Assembly (NCBI RefSeq): GCF_000169175.1
Contig: NZ_AAWS01000004.1
Location: 62,001 to 126,000, forward strand
Origin: Microscilla marina ATCC 23134
GTDB taxonomy: Bacteria; Bacteroidota; Bacteroidia; Cytophagales; Microscillaceae
DNA: 64,000 bases
Direction: 5' to 3'
A program made the translations under genes and the position numbers. Under the pieces are notes generated by a model. That model was given only the letters and a program-made list of their open reading frames with translations. It ran no database searches and was not told where the DNA came from. The number at the start of each line of letters is the position of its first letter. Within the stretch, counting starts at the first letter, position 1. Positions 27,001 through 34,625 of the stretch are shown here, piece after piece.

Positions 27001-28767
27001 TCGCTGGTAGTAGGCGATTCTATCCAGGCTTATGTCTGGAACTTTGGTGATGGGGCGACTTCTACAGCAAAAGACCCCGTGCACCAGTACCAACGCCCCG
27101 GTACTTATGAGGTAAGTCTGACCATTCGCACCTCAGTGGCGGCTTATACGCTGCACCGCCGCATCGATATTTTTCCATTAATAAAAGTCACTGAAACGAC
27201 TCCTTACTATAGTAGTTTCGAAAACACCGCAGGTGGCTGGCTTACCCACGGCACTATAGCCAAAGAGAGCACTACCGAAGGCAGCAGCTGGCAACTGGTG
27301 AATGATGCCTGGCAAATGCCGGGTGGCTACGCTCATCAGGAACAGTCTTATGTAGCAAGCCCTGCCTTTGACATTAGTGAGCTGACCTGTCCCGTACTTT
27401 CGTTCGATTACAAGCTCGATACTGATGCAGGCGCTGACGGGTTGGTACTCCTTTATACGCTTGACGATGGCAAGACCTGGCAACGCCTGGGGGTAGTAGA
27501 TCAAGGCGTTGGCTGGTACAATACCACCCCCATTTTGGGCAAACCAGGTGATCGTTTTACGACTAGCAACGGTGATGCTCAGGGTTGGTCAGGCAAGTTC
27601 AAAGGTTGGCGCACCGCACGCATTGCTTTGGATAGAGCCATTGCTAATTTACCCGCTGCTGCTGCCAATCCCAACATCATCCGGTTCAGGTTTGCTTTTG
27701 GCTCCAATGCCGACAACCCACCGGGCAGCACGTACCAAGGGATTACTTTTGACAACTTTGAGCTGCGTAATCGCAACCGGGTGGCACTCCTGGAATATTT
27801 TACCAATCAGGGCATAGCAAATGCGGCGATTAAAAGCACTCAATTAGCTCAGGTAATGAGTGCCAGCAGCAACGGCGAAATCGTGAGTATTCATTACCAT
27901 ACCAGCTTCCCTACGGTAGATGAGTTCAACAGCGAAAACTCTAAAGACCCCAGTGGTAGGGCTTTGCATTATGGTTTGCGCAACGTACCCGCTACGGTGG
28001 CAAACGGCAGGGTGAAAGATTCCTTGTCAGTGACCCAACTCAAAGACAGCCTACTCAAAGAGACCTTGTTGCCAGCAGCTTTTGCCATCGATATTGCACC
28101 TGCTCAATGGCAAAACAAACATCTCGAAATTTCAGCAAAGATCACTGCCTTAACTGCCTTCAACGAGCCTGTTGTTTTTCACGCGACCATTGTAGATAGT
28201 AGCCGGGTGGCTAATAACACAGGAGAAACCTACGCTCAGGTACTTCGCAAGATGTTGCCTGATGCAGCAGGGATTTTTAGAGGGAGCGTGTGGAAAAAAG
28301 GCGAAGTTCAAAGCCTTGGATTTAGCTACAACGCGGGACCAGGAAGGGTGAACCCTCAAAACTTAAAAGTAGTGGTATTTGTGGCAGACTATCAAAGCAG
28401 GGGCATTTATCAGGTAGCTACGGCAAAAGTGCCTGTGAATGCCGGGCGTGATGCTGATGAAAATACGGTCACGGGGTTAAATGGACAGTCAAAACCACAT
28501 GCTACTAAACTGCTTGCCTACCCCAATCCAGTGAGGGAAGCAGTGACCCTGGTGTTGCCCCAAGGCCTGGTGCCTTCGCCCGACATCCGTTGGCAGGTCA
28601 TCAGCCTGCAAGGGCAGGTAGTAACCAGGGGGCATTGGGCAAGTCGTACCCACCAGCACCAAATCTACCTGCACGAACTCTCGGCGGGGGTGTATGTAAT
28701 CAAAGTATATGATGCCACAAGCCCTGGGCGAAGCAGTTTTGAGTGTAGGGTTGAGAAAGTAAAATAA
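24049..28767 (+). CDS. Giant secreted PKD-domain protein with T9SS sorting domain
   Basis: A 1,572-residue exported protein. Signal peptide at 1-21 (KTFTLFCVLLWSLAQPSYAQ). The first ~950 residues are repeated Ig-like/SprB-type beta domains with regularly spaced cysteines. A PKD domain (AYVWNFGDGATSTAKDPVHQYQ) lies around 1,000-1,030. A concanavalin-like region with KLDTDAGADGLVLLYTLDDGKTW follows. The last ~85 residues form a type A T9SS sorting domain (LLAYPNPVREAVTLVLPQ, then YLHELSAGVYVIKVYD). It is therefore secreted through the outer membrane and attached to or released from the surface. Probably an adhesin-like surface protein; substrate unknown. It has its own terminator at 28854. Confidence 0.85.
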   Translation: MKTFTLFCVLLWSLAQPSYAQTQLRGQGTSFAISTLTAATAYIEESASAVDNSRPTPDPVIIIPADPVTACNRGKSVTLSPIIISEQSTGSFAVGKGVLVLGFDHPDFVISKLPVVVVTGAPGDFLAPTVELKSGKLYIDYDFVGATKVGGIVLSGLEVLAKSKTAGAVAQLKPVSGYAHFTGLTTSAVFATIKGINATTSSALPAPTNIGGFGVVCAGGNGFTYTADPVPDVTGYLWKLPVGFLASNDPQAIQVSADQYYTADNMITLDVANSASVGNKLLQVKSVNDCKISTTARSKTIRVAVPPNPKVSLPATSFPDNDFSPVNITVTNSPAGGVGVLRGDGVVGNKLYPGLLFPGTGYKVYYDYAINNCTVTVSTSFSVYDADAVVLGLATSYCSNVAASQTVTIANLSSALGAKLYSPTNTLIPLNLRLISGNDYRYTFSGQDLYKHYGAGAYRFEVTQAGASVPIKVAFQITTPPAQSITGGTGAQVCGDGSSIYNYSSSIAATTDEFEWSAPAGGATFVGGIHRQATASVVWSGGTPTGTSKILRLAQTRNGCTTITDYAVKVFALPAPGILGDLTPCAGETITYSLSNGGSTSGGTYSWQVANGQIVGASNQNTIVVKWGNTKGNLKVTQSLNGCTKSAEITTTIEALPTLSIAGFNAERRYCVGDATPVVLTPVFGGTATLPSDYLTKGRFEIQRIAGNKPTSASFVRLVAQSGALTDRWLPAFPIIGSGEASIPTDANTNKLNLNAGQYLIRYTYTNANGCVNYSAAYTITIQPLPTLSFTGLADSYCSNDSPVMLSAFKNGVLTPLLPGFIARNLATGEEKALGGNLLNPANFVAGRYELFLALASTGSTGCANTSNRDTTVYFEVIDPPASVQVVAERRWNEDTLRFTAVAGTPVSSWAWNFGNLLASTASVAYPVHPDRQGSIPLLNYSLNATNASGCSEQISQAFKVDFDFEGQYIGGKGESYPTRFTDLSLVVGDSIQAYVWNFGDGATSTAKDPVHQYQRPGTYEVSLTIRTSVAAYTLHRRIDIFPLIKVTETTPYYSSFENTAGGWLTHGTIAKESTTEGSSWQLVNDAWQMPGGYAHQEQSYVASPAFDISELTCPVLSFDYKLDTDAGADGLVLLYTLDDGKTWQRLGVVDQGVGWYNTTPILGKPGDRFTTSNGDAQGWSGKFKGWRTARIALDRAIANLPAAAANPNIIRFRFAFGSNADNPPGSTYQGITFDNFELRNRNRVALLEYFTNQGIANAAIKSTQLAQVMSASSNGEIVSIHYHTSFPTVDEFNSENSKDPSGRALHYGLRNVPATVANGRVKDSLSVTQLKDSLLKETLLPAAFAIDIAPAQWQNKHLEISAKITALTAFNEPVVFHATIVDSSRVANNTGETYAQVLRKMLPDAAGIFRGSVWKKGEVQSLGFSYNAGPGRVNPQNLKVVVFVADYQSRGIYQVATAKVPVNAGRDADENTVTGLNGQSKPHATKLLAYPNPVREAVTLVLPQGLVPSPDIRWQVISLQGQVVTRGHWASRTHQHQIYLHELSAGVYVIKVYDATSPGRSSFECRVEKVK

Positions 28768-28853
28768 TAGCAGTGTAATGTAGTTAATGTGTCCTGTTTT
28801 TACCCTCATAGAACTTATGTTGGTTAGTGATGGATGGATAACAGGGATAAACC

Positions 28854-28889
28854 AAGAAGGCAGGTTTGCTGAACCTGTCCTTCTTTTTT
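28854..28889 (+). terminator. Rho-independent terminator
   Basis: AAGAAGG-CAGGTT pairs with AACCTGTCCTTCTT across a TGCTG loop and is followed by a T run. It ends the T9SS protein transcript. Confidence 0.8.
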
Positions 28890-28956
28890 AAAAAGTGCAG
28901 ACAATAGTCAATGGCGCTTTGCGAACCATAAAACAATACAACCATAAAACAATCAA

Positions 28957-29661
28957 ATGATGATCGATACGATCCAACAATCATTAATCTCAGAAGGCTT
29001 GCAGGAAGCAAGGCAACTGGTGCAGACAATGAAGCAAAAAGCATTGAAACTTACCAATACCGATTTGCTCAAAAGAATTGTGGAGTTAGAAGATATGCTG
29101 CGCAATATTGACGATGTCAATAACATCTCTACCGAAGCCGTGCACATAGAGAAGTGCAGCCTTAAGGCACTCATTGATACGGCTTACCAAATGTACCACC
29201 TCTACTTTAGCCGCAAAGACATTCGTTTTTCGAGCTATGTGGCAAACCTACAAATCAAAGTAGATAAGATGAGCTTTTTTAGAATGTTTTTCAGTTTGGT
29301 TCATTATATGGGCAAGCACGCCCACCCCGACGAAGAGCGCTTTATTAGTATTGAAGCGGCTGCTTATAATAGCCAAACTATTGCTATGTATATAGAAGAC
29401 AATGGTGTATACCCGACCAGCAATACCGATATTTTCGACCAGTCGTTCAAACGACGGATTACCGGGGCAATTTCAGGAGTAGGGCTCGCTGCCATCCAGC
29501 AATGGGCTCACTCGGTAGGGGGCAAGGTATGTCCCGTTGACAAAGTAGGTAGCGGCTTAAAGCTGTGTTTTTTGTTGCCGGGCACGGCGAGTCCCCATTT
29601 GCGTGAGCAGCCTTTAGGAGAGGCAAGGTTGCCTTTGCAAGGAGCATCTGTAATTTGTTAG
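28957..29661 (+). CDS. Histidine-kinase-like ATPase-domain protein
   Basis: A 234-residue soluble protein. Residues ~1-60 are a coiled-coil-like helical region. Residues ~75-210 resemble a HATPase_c domain: an N-box-like SLVHYMGKHAHPDEERF, a G1-box-like MYIEDNGVYP and a G2-like GVGLAAIQQWAHSVGGKV. A phosphorylatable H-box is not evident, and the N-box asparagine is replaced, so it is either degenerate or a partner ATPase without autophosphorylation. The start could be 28957 or the next codon. No receiver gene is adjacent. Confidence 0.6.
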   Translation: MMIDTIQQSLISEGLQEARQLVQTMKQKALKLTNTDLLKRIVELEDMLRNIDDVNNISTEAVHIEKCSLKALIDTAYQMYHLYFSRKDIRFSSYVANLQIKVDKMSFFRMFFSLVHYMGKHAHPDEERFISIEAAAYNSQTIAMYIEDNGVYPTSNTDIFDQSFKRRITGAISGVGLAAIQQWAHSVGGKVCPVDKVGSGLKLCFLLPGTASPHLREQPLGEARLPLQGASVIC

Positions 29662-29686
29662 TTAAGTCAAAAAACTGGCAGAGCAA

Positions 29687-29977
29687 TTAACTCCACCAGC
29701 TTTTTCTGTGCCCATTGTTGGTGTCAAACTCAAAGCCCCGGTAGCGTACGTTGGCTTTCCACCACTCTTCGTTTATTTCAACATCGTATATATAGTGGAT
29801 GCTGTCTTTGCCAAAGTCACGCTTGCTCTTAAATTGAGGGTTTTGGATGGCGGTACGGGGTACCCACATCGAGCGGTATTTATCGAGCCTGTCTTCAATA
29901 AACACCGCTTCTTTGTTCCATTTTTTGATCCAGATATTGCGGGCTGTCCAGGTAGTCTTTGTTTCTATTGTAGTCAT
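29687..29977 (-). CDS. Hypothetical protein of the small-gene array
   Basis: A 96-residue acidic/basic mixed protein, Trp-rich. Its central MWVPRTAIQNPQF and late YDVEINEEWW recall the WLPVTVIRNPRF and YRISINQDYW segments of the 91-residue protein at 32344-32619 and its paralogue at 36375-36617, so it may be a diverged member of that family. The start lies ~35 bp from repeat module A. Function unknown. Confidence 0.55.
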   Translation of the reverse strand: MTTIETKTTWTARNIWIKKWNKEAVFIEDRLDKYRSMWVPRTAIQNPQFKSKRDFGKDSIHYIYDVEINEEWWKANVRYRGFEFDTNNGHRKSWWS

Positions 29978-30011
29978 TGTTTTAAGTGATTTAGTAAGTC
30001 CTTGTTTGAAT

Positions 30012-30345
30012 TATTATATGTCTAAAGACGACTAATTTAGTCCGACTATCAACTCGCTGTTGGTGAGTAGATGATGAGGTAATAAAGCTTGCCGAAAGCG
30101 ATTTTTTGACGCAGCTTAGGGCACTCAGAATAGTGCAGGTTTTTGGCGGGTAGTGGGCATTTCTTCCAGTAATAGTGCTATAGTAAAAGATTCCTGAAGT
30201 TCATTGGGGCAAAAAATGATACAATCAAGGGGGAATTTCGGGCAACCGAGACATATTCAAGGCAAAAAGGGTGGTTTGGAGGCATTATATGCACTTAGGC
30301 GGTTTTTCTTATTTGCCCTAACCCCAAAAGGCGAACCAGATAAGA
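30012..30345. repeat. Divergent-promoter repeat module, copy A
   Basis: The most diverged copy of a ~350-bp intergenic repeat. Shared landmarks include ACGACTAAT near the minus-strand start, ATCAACTCGCTGT, GCGAAAGCGATTTTTTGA (with small changes), GGCGGGTA, GACATATT and TGCACTTAGGC. Unlike the others it has no plus-strand gene on its right side. Confidence 0.6.
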
Positions 30346-30386
30346 TAGGTTCACCTTTTGAGAAATAGAAGCGTACAAGAGAGGAC

Positions 30387-30800
30387 TTAGCCAACCCCTA
30401 TAAACAAAAACACTTTGCCGTGTTTCCCTTTGATTCCGTTTTTGATCCGGAAGGCACTGGCGGCTGGTCCCTTGAGCCTTAAGCCCAGAGTTTTATTTTC
30501 GTCCACCATTGCCTGGGCAAGGCTGAGCACCTTGGTCTGCCGTGCCTTGGGTACAAACAGCAGGTAACGTTTTTTGTCCCACTCGCTGGCATCCGTTTTG
30601 AGCGAACAGCAGGCTTGTCTGATCCATTCGGCGTATTTGAGTGGGTTTACTCCGGCGGGAGTGTTGATTTCCTCAAAGGTTGTTTTGGTGTGCAAATCAC
30701 TGTTTGCCCCGGCTTGTTCCTGGGCTTCTTGATGGGCAGTCCAAAACGCTTCCCCTATACTTGCCCCAAACCCTTGTCTTTCAAAATAAGTCATTTTCAT
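30387..30800 (-). CDS. Hypothetical protein, paralogue of the next gene
   Basis: A 137-residue protein. The open frame begins at 30899, but ATG 30800 gives MKMTYFERQGFG, matching MGATNFERYAFG of the neighbour at 30865-31302. The two share FERxxFG near the start, then GVNPLKYAEWIRQA versus GVTPAKYLSWIEKA, and a final GKVFLF versus GNVYLF. No known domain is recognised and there is no signal peptide. Probably a tandem duplicate; 64 bp separates the two genes. Confidence 0.6.
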   Translation of the reverse strand: MKMTYFERQGFGASIGEAFWTAHQEAQEQAGANSDLHTKTTFEEINTPAGVNPLKYAEWIRQACCSLKTDASEWDKKRYLLFVPKARQTKVLSLAQAMVDENKTLGLRLKGPAASAFRIKNGIKGKHGKVFLFIGVG

Positions 30801-30864
30801 TTGTTTATTGTTTAAATCACTGTCACTCTCACAGGTAGAAAAACCAGCTTTCGCTGGTCGTTCC

Positions 30865-31302
30865 TTAACATCTGGCACAGCCAAAAAACAGGTACACATT
30901 GCCTTGTTTGCCCGCGTAAACTGTCCTCCGGCGAAACTCCTGTGCCTTTTTTCCGGTCATTTTGATGGCCAGCGCTTTGGCACTGGTGTTGGCGTAGTAA
31001 TTAGCATAAGTAAATACCCTTGCCTGATGCCTGTCAGGAATGGAGCCCAGCAGTTTGTCTTTTTGCTTTTGGCTAATGCCATAGCCCGTAAAAGCCTGAT
31101 TCGCTTTTTCAATCCAGCTCAGGTATTTGGCAGGGGTCACCCCTTCGGGTACGGCTACTTCTATGCAGCCTGGTTTGGAGTTGAGGTCTCCACTTGCTCC
31201 ATCAATAATTCCAGTAAAAGCTTCGGCATCTTCGTAAGCCCTTTGGTAAGCTTCTTCCATTGTTTTTCCGAAGGCGTAGCGTTCAAAATTTGTTGCTCCC
31301 AT
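30865..31302 (-). CDS. Hypothetical protein, paralogue of 30387-30800
   Basis: A 145-residue protein with the same layout as its downstream neighbour: FERYAFGKTMEEAYQRAYEDA at the start, PEGVTPAKYLSWIEKANQAF in the middle, a basic KMTGKKAQEFRRRT near the end and NVYLFFG at the C-terminus. Alpha-helical N-terminal half. Function unknown. It starts ~35 bp from repeat module B and is probably driven from its left end. Confidence 0.62.
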   Translation of the reverse strand: MGATNFERYAFGKTMEEAYQRAYEDAEAFTGIIDGASGDLNSKPGCIEVAVPEGVTPAKYLSWIEKANQAFTGYGISQKQKDKLLGSIPDRHQARVFTYANYYANTSAKALAIKMTGKKAQEFRRRTVYAGKQGNVYLFFGCARC

Positions 31303-31336
31303 TGCATTTTTATTTAATGGTTAATTATTTAATTAT

Positions 31337-31700
31337 AGTGCTAAGTACGAGTAATCTTACCCCCTTACCAACCCACTGTGGGCGAGGTAATTATGATGTA
31401 ATACTATCTGGCAAAAGCGATTTTTAGCGTGAATTTTTGTGCCCGGAAAAGTGCCATTTTTGGGCGGGTTTCAGGCAACTATGCTGGCAATAATGCAACA
31501 GGGAACTACAGGATAGTGGAATACAGGCAAACGTTGAAAAAAGTGGGGGAATTTCAGGCAAACGAAGACAGTTTATGCGCAATCTGGCGGTTCCGGGAGT
31601 AGAATATGCACTTTGGTAATTAACCTTATTTGGCTTGTGATTCAGCGATTAAGTACTGGATAGTTCCCCAAAGATTGAGGTACTTAGAGGTATAATAAAA
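31337..31700. repeat. Divergent-promoter repeat module, copy B
   Basis: Lies between starts at 31302 (minus) and 31761 (plus). Landmarks: TGCTAAGTACGAGTAATC, CCAACCCACTGTGGGCGAGG, GCAAAAGCGATTTTTAG, AAAAGTGCCATTTTTGGGCG, GGCGGTTC, TGCACTTTGGTAA and TTAAGTACTGGATAGT. A weak hairpin (GGGCTTGG with CCAAACCC) follows at 31708-31731. Confidence 0.75.
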
Positions 31701-31760
31701 AAGGGCTTGGAAGGTAACAGCTCCCAAACCCGTTGTTTTTAACTTTAAAAGATAAAGCCA

Positions 31761-31910
31761 ATGCAAATGTCAAACAACCTACTGAAAAAAGCAACCCCAA
31801 CCGACATAAAATGGAGCACCGAAGAAGAAGAGGAAGGGTTTGATCCCTGGGGGTGGGAACCTAACTACGGAGACAAAGACTTTGGGGTTAGCGACCGGGA
31901 TTTTTATTAG
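31761..31910 (+). CDS. Small acidic protein (49 aa)
   Basis: ATG 31761 to TAG 31908-31910. The product is acidic, with a run of five glutamates (TEEEEEGFDPWGW) and a Trp/Asp-rich C-terminus (FGVSDRDFY). It is in the position taken by plus-strand small genes after modules B-F. No family recognised. A second ATG two codons in is an alternative start. Confidence 0.5.
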   Translation: MQMSNNLLKKATPTDIKWSTEEEEEGFDPWGWEPNYGDKDFGVSDRDFY

Positions 31911-31966
31911 TATTAAAATGATTGAACGAGGCTTTATGTGTTGTAAAGCCTCGTTTTTATCTTGGT

Positions 31967-32347
31967 TTAGGTGCTCGCTTGTCTAAAAAACTGTTCAATC
32001 TTGGGGGCAAGTTGTTCCTGCCAGTCCTGTTTGCCATCTACGAGGATAAAAATATCCTCCATGCCCTGTTCGGCCACGGTAAACAGGGCGTAGTTGAAAC
32101 AGTCGCCGTTTGGCAGACACATCAGGTACAAATGCCCTTGGGTGTATTCACTAAACTCCTCCAGAATAAACCCTGATGCACTATCTGAAGCCGGAATGAC
32201 CTCTTTTTGGTATTCCTGCGGCTGCGGTGCCTGGTCTGCCTGGTGGTAGTAGCGGGCACTCAGCATATCATCCAACCGGGTAATGAGGTAGCCTAACTCC
32301 TCGTCGGTCAGTTTTTCAGCGGCGGCTATGATGGTCGTATATTTCAT
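31967..32347 (-). CDS. Hypothetical protein, paralogue of 35949-36332
   Basis: A 126-residue protein. ATG 32347 is chosen because the product (MKYTTIIAAAEKLTDEEL) aligns with MNYDKILTEADKLSSNEL of the copy at 35949-36332 and because its ATGA overlaps the end of the upstream gene. Both paralogues continue with FILxEFxEYxxGxLxLM, YALFTV/YALYTL and a C-terminal DWQEQLAPKIEQFF/DWEKKLAPKIRLFF. Acidic, cytoplasmic, no known domain. Forms a two-gene operon with 32344-32619. Confidence 0.68.
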   Translation of the reverse strand: MKYTTIIAAAEKLTDEELGYLITRLDDMLSARYYHQADQAPQPQEYQKEVIPASDSASGFILEEFSEYTQGHLYLMCLPNGDCFNYALFTVAEQGMEDIFILVDGKQDWQEQLAPKIEQFFRQAST

Positions 32348-32619
32348 TTTTTCCGGTTTAAGTAAAACAAATGATCTACCCAAAAAATGTCCTCCCAATA
32401 ATCCTGGTTAATGCTGATGCGATAAACCCCTTGGTTATCAGAGGTAACCCCTGCCAAAAACCGGGGATTACGGATAACGGTCACGGGTAGCCAGGCATAG
32501 CCGTGGGCTTCATGGCTTATTTTGACAATGCCCTCCTGAATTTTACACAAATCCATTGCCACCTGATGGGTGACTAAATCCTGGTCAAAGACGTTGGCGG
32601 GTGGTGATTGCTTGCTCAT
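32344..32619 (-). CDS. Hypothetical protein, paralogue of 36375-36617
   Basis: A 91-residue protein. VFDQDLVTHQVAMDLCKIQEG aligns with VFDRDLEQHQVILDMGKIHEG of the 80-residue paralogue, and both share WLPVTVIRNP/WLPISVVRNI and YWEDIFW/YWKDIFW. First gene of a two-gene operon with 31967-32347 (4-bp overlap). The pair as a whole is duplicated at 35949-36617. No domain recognised. Confidence 0.68.
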   Translation of the reverse strand: MSKQSPPANVFDQDLVTHQVAMDLCKIQEGIVKISHEAHGYAWLPVTVIRNPRFLAGVTSDNQGVYRISINQDYWEDIFWVDHLFYLNRKK

Positions 32620-32667
32620 TTTTTACAGTATTTTTTTAGTGATGATTTGAAACTGACACGCGCTGTG

Positions 32668-32976
32668 TCAGTCTATAATGCCTTGTTCGGTAAAGCCTAT
32701 AATAAAGCCTCTGGTAAAACTTATCTTGTCCAGGTTTGGGGTTTTACTGTTACTTGCTTCTTTCAAAGCAAGGGCGTCCAATTCCTGAGCGTTGAGGATA
32801 AACTCATCCAGCATTTTTTGTAAAGTGGCTTGGTCTGTTTGGGCTGCCTGGACTGCCCCGGCATTAAATCCGGAGATAAAGTCTGCCTGATCGAGTTGAT
32901 GTGGTAGTTGCTTTTTGTCAAAATACCTTTGGGACATTTTAAATTTCTCAAGGGCGATATTTTCTAAATTTTTCAT
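32668..32976 (-). CDS. Hypothetical helical protein
   Basis: A 102-residue protein starting MKNLENIALEKFKMSQRYF at ATG 32976; the frame extends upstream into repeat module C and that extension is rejected. It contains a GFNAGAVQAAQTD helix, a predicted coiled-coil section and a C-terminal FTRGFIIGFTEQG. No domain recognised. It starts ~40 bp from module C and lies 49 bp upstream of the 32619 gene on the same strand, so the three minus-strand genes may be one unit. Confidence 0.58.
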   Translation of the reverse strand: MKNLENIALEKFKMSQRYFDKKQLPHQLDQADFISGFNAGAVQAAQTDQATLQKMLDEFILNAQELDALALKEASNSKTPNLDKISFTRGFIIGFTEQGIID

Positions 32977-33009
32977 TTGTATTGAATGTTTTTGTTTACT
33001 GCTTTCATT

Positions 33010-33390
33010 GTTATGACACAAAGCACGACTAATTGTGTGCCCTTAGCAACTCACTGTTAAACAGAAGGTTATGATGTAATACTATCTGCGAAAAGCGATA
33101 TTTTGAGGTGTTTTGTGTACTTCTAAAAGTGCCATTTTTAGGCGGGTTTGGGGCAGTTTCAATTACCATAGTGCCATAGAGTAGCGATGCTATGGGCAGA
33201 TAATAACAAATGGTGAAAAGAGTGTAGGTGCTTTAGGGCAAATCAGGACATATTTGGGGTGGTTTAGCTGGTTTGGAGGGCGTAATGTGCACTTTGGTAA
33301 CTAATCTTATTTGCTTCGCTATCAGGGGTTTAAGTACTGGCTAGTGGGCAAGGTATTGTCGTTTTTTGTTTTATAAATAATTACTAAATA
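33010..33390. repeat. Divergent-promoter repeat module, copy C
   Basis: Between starts at 32976 (minus) and 33401 (plus), 425 bp apart. It is very close to copies E and F: ACAAAGCACGACTAATTG, GCGAAAAGCGATATTTTGAG, AAAAGTGCCATTTTTAGGCG, ATAGAGTAGC, GGACATATT, GCTGGTTTGGAGG, GCACTTTGGTAACTAATC and AAGTACTGGCTAGTGGGC. Confidence 0.8.
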
Positions 33391-33400
33391 AAACAACGAC

Positions 33401-33616
33401 ATGGACAACGCCATTCAAATTGTAGAAGCCCAAATTGAAGCATTACAACAGCATAAAGCAGCCACCAGTCAGGAGTTCAAAGCCTGTGTAAAGGCAGGCA
33501 AGAGCAATGAGGCTGACCGCTGCGAAATTGAACTAAGTAATGTCGATCGGGCAGTATTTGAGTTGATGAAACTCAAATCAAAACTAGTGACTGCTGGTGC
33601 CAAAGGCAGTGAATGA
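33401..33616 (+). CDS. Short coiled-coil protein
   Basis: A 71-residue, highly helical protein (IQIVEAQIEALQQHKAATSQ, then ELSNVDRAVFELMKLKSKL), probably a coiled coil or small adaptor. It resembles the proteins at 33678-33914 and 35492-35719 in size, heptad pattern and position after a repeat module. It has its own terminator at 33624. Function unknown. Confidence 0.62.
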   Translation: MDNAIQIVEAQIEALQQHKAATSQEFKACVKAGKSNEADRCEIELSNVDRAVFELMKLKSKLVTAGAKGSE

Positions 33617-33621
33617 TTAAT

Positions 33622-33652
33622 ACCACCGGGGCGGTTTTGTCCCGGTGTTTTT
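33622..33652 (+). terminator. Rho-independent terminator
   Basis: CACCGGG (33624-33630) pairs with CCCGGTG (33641-33647), followed by T5. Placed directly after the 33401-33616 gene. Confidence 0.85.
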
Positions 33653-33677
33653 ATACAAACTATAAAACAGAGATCAA

Positions 33678-33914
33678 ATGAATACCCAGGCAGCATTAGC
33701 ATTGTATACCCTGCTTACCATACGCAGTGAAGAACTCTGCAAAGAGCGACTACTTGCCGAAAGAGCTCTGGAATATGCCAAAGATGCCCGGTCATTGGTA
33801 GATGTGGCTTTTTATGAAAAAGAGCTGGAGATCATCGATAGGCTGGATGGAGAACTCAATCTCTTAATGGAACAAGCCGAGCAACTTGCCGAAGCAAATC
33901 GTGAAGTAAAATAA
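33678..33914 (+). CDS. Short coiled-coil protein
   Basis: A 78-residue helical protein with ELCKERLLAERALEYAKDAR and EKELEIIDRLDGELNLLMEQ, probably an extended coiled-coil hairpin. It has the same size class and pattern (two helices joined near the middle) as 33401-33616 and 35492-35719, suggesting tandem duplication and divergence. No catalytic motif. Confidence 0.62.
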   Translation: MNTQAALALYTLLTIRSEELCKERLLAERALEYAKDARSLVDVAFYEKELEIIDRLDGELNLLMEQAEQLAEANREVK

Positions 33915-33926
33915 TCAACAGAAAGC

Positions 33927-33958
33927 TCCACTAACTTTTATGAAGTTGGTGGGGTTTT
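33927..33958 (+). terminator. Rho-independent terminator
   Basis: CCACTAACTT (33928-33937) pairs perfectly with AAGTTGGTGG (33943-33952), then GGTTTTG. Ends the 33678-33914 transcript. Confidence 0.85.
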
Positions 33959-34158
33959 GCTTTGGGTAGGTTCAACCAGAAAAAGATAGAATTAACACAA
34001 CGAACGACAATTATTCAGCTACTTGCGTAAGCACCCAACGCCTCACTTGCCCCTGGGTCTGGGTAGGTGTTTATTTCACAGGCATCGCCTGGGTAAACAA
34101 AATCGCTACTGAAGGCATCAAAAATAGCTTGTAGTAAAAGTAAGCGTCATCAAGTAAG

Positions 34159-34192
34159 ACCCAGCGGTAATTCAACTTAACCGCTGGGTTTG
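34159..34192 (+). terminator. Terminator-like hairpin in a gene-free stretch
   Basis: ACCCAGCGGT pairs with ACCGCTGGGT and is followed by a short T run. It lies in 33959-34309, where I see no gene. The stretch CGCCTGGGTAAACAAAATCGC nearby resembles decayed coding sequence, but no frame stays open. Confidence 0.6.
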
Positions 34193-34309
34193 GTGCTTGT
34201 CTGGCATTACAAATAAAACCCTGACGTAGCGCATAAAAAATACCTGATTATGCTGTATATTTATGGTGTGCCCGCAAAAACGGGCAGTAAATGATAAATC
34301 ATGTGACAA

Positions 34310-34558
34310 ATGAAAGAAGATCAAGTAATGTTCAAACCGTCAGTATTTTTTGATGATAATAATGAATTAAACGATTCAGGGATTTTATTATATGTAGATG
34401 CGCTCAGGCTCAACCGGGAAAAAGAGTTGCCAGGCGAACTTACTGCGCATATTCTTCGCTCACCTCATGATCGAAGAAGAATTCTTGAGTATTATGAGTT
34501 TATAAAGGACGACGATATTCGGGAATTGATGCCTCACCCATATTTTGCACAGCATTAA
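34310..34558 (+). CDS. Hypothetical acidic protein
   Basis: An 82-residue protein with acidic N-terminus (FFDDNNELNDSGILLYVDAL), a helical middle (LPGELTAHILRSPHDRRRIL) and DDDIRELMPHPYF near the end. Internal ATG at codon 7 (MFKPSVFF) is an alternative start. The helix-break pattern could suggest an anti-sigma- or zinc-finger-like regulator, but nothing decides this. Not preceded by a repeat module. Confidence 0.55.
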   Translation: MKEDQVMFKPSVFFDDNNELNDSGILLYVDALRLNREKELPGELTAHILRSPHDRRRILEYYEFIKDDDIRELMPHPYFAQH

Positions 34559-34577
34559 CTAACCCAGACAAAATCAA

Positions 34578-34606
34578 GAGGCTGGTTGGTGATCCATTCC
34601 AGCCTC
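34578..34606. terminator. Bidirectional terminator-like hairpin
   Basis: GAGGCTGG pairs with CCAGCCTC between the convergent genes 34310-34558 (+) and 34626-35069 (-). Confidence 0.6.
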
Positions 34607-34625
34607 TATCACAAATCAACGCTTT

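Noticed and set aside
15360-28767. Complete contractile injection system
   Set aside because: Only the ATPase and the DUF4255 gene are recognisable; sheath, tube, baseplate and spike genes are absent from the window.
24828-28809. Many minus-strand open frames under the T9SS protein gene
   Set aside because: Shadow frames of a long coding region; no conserved features.
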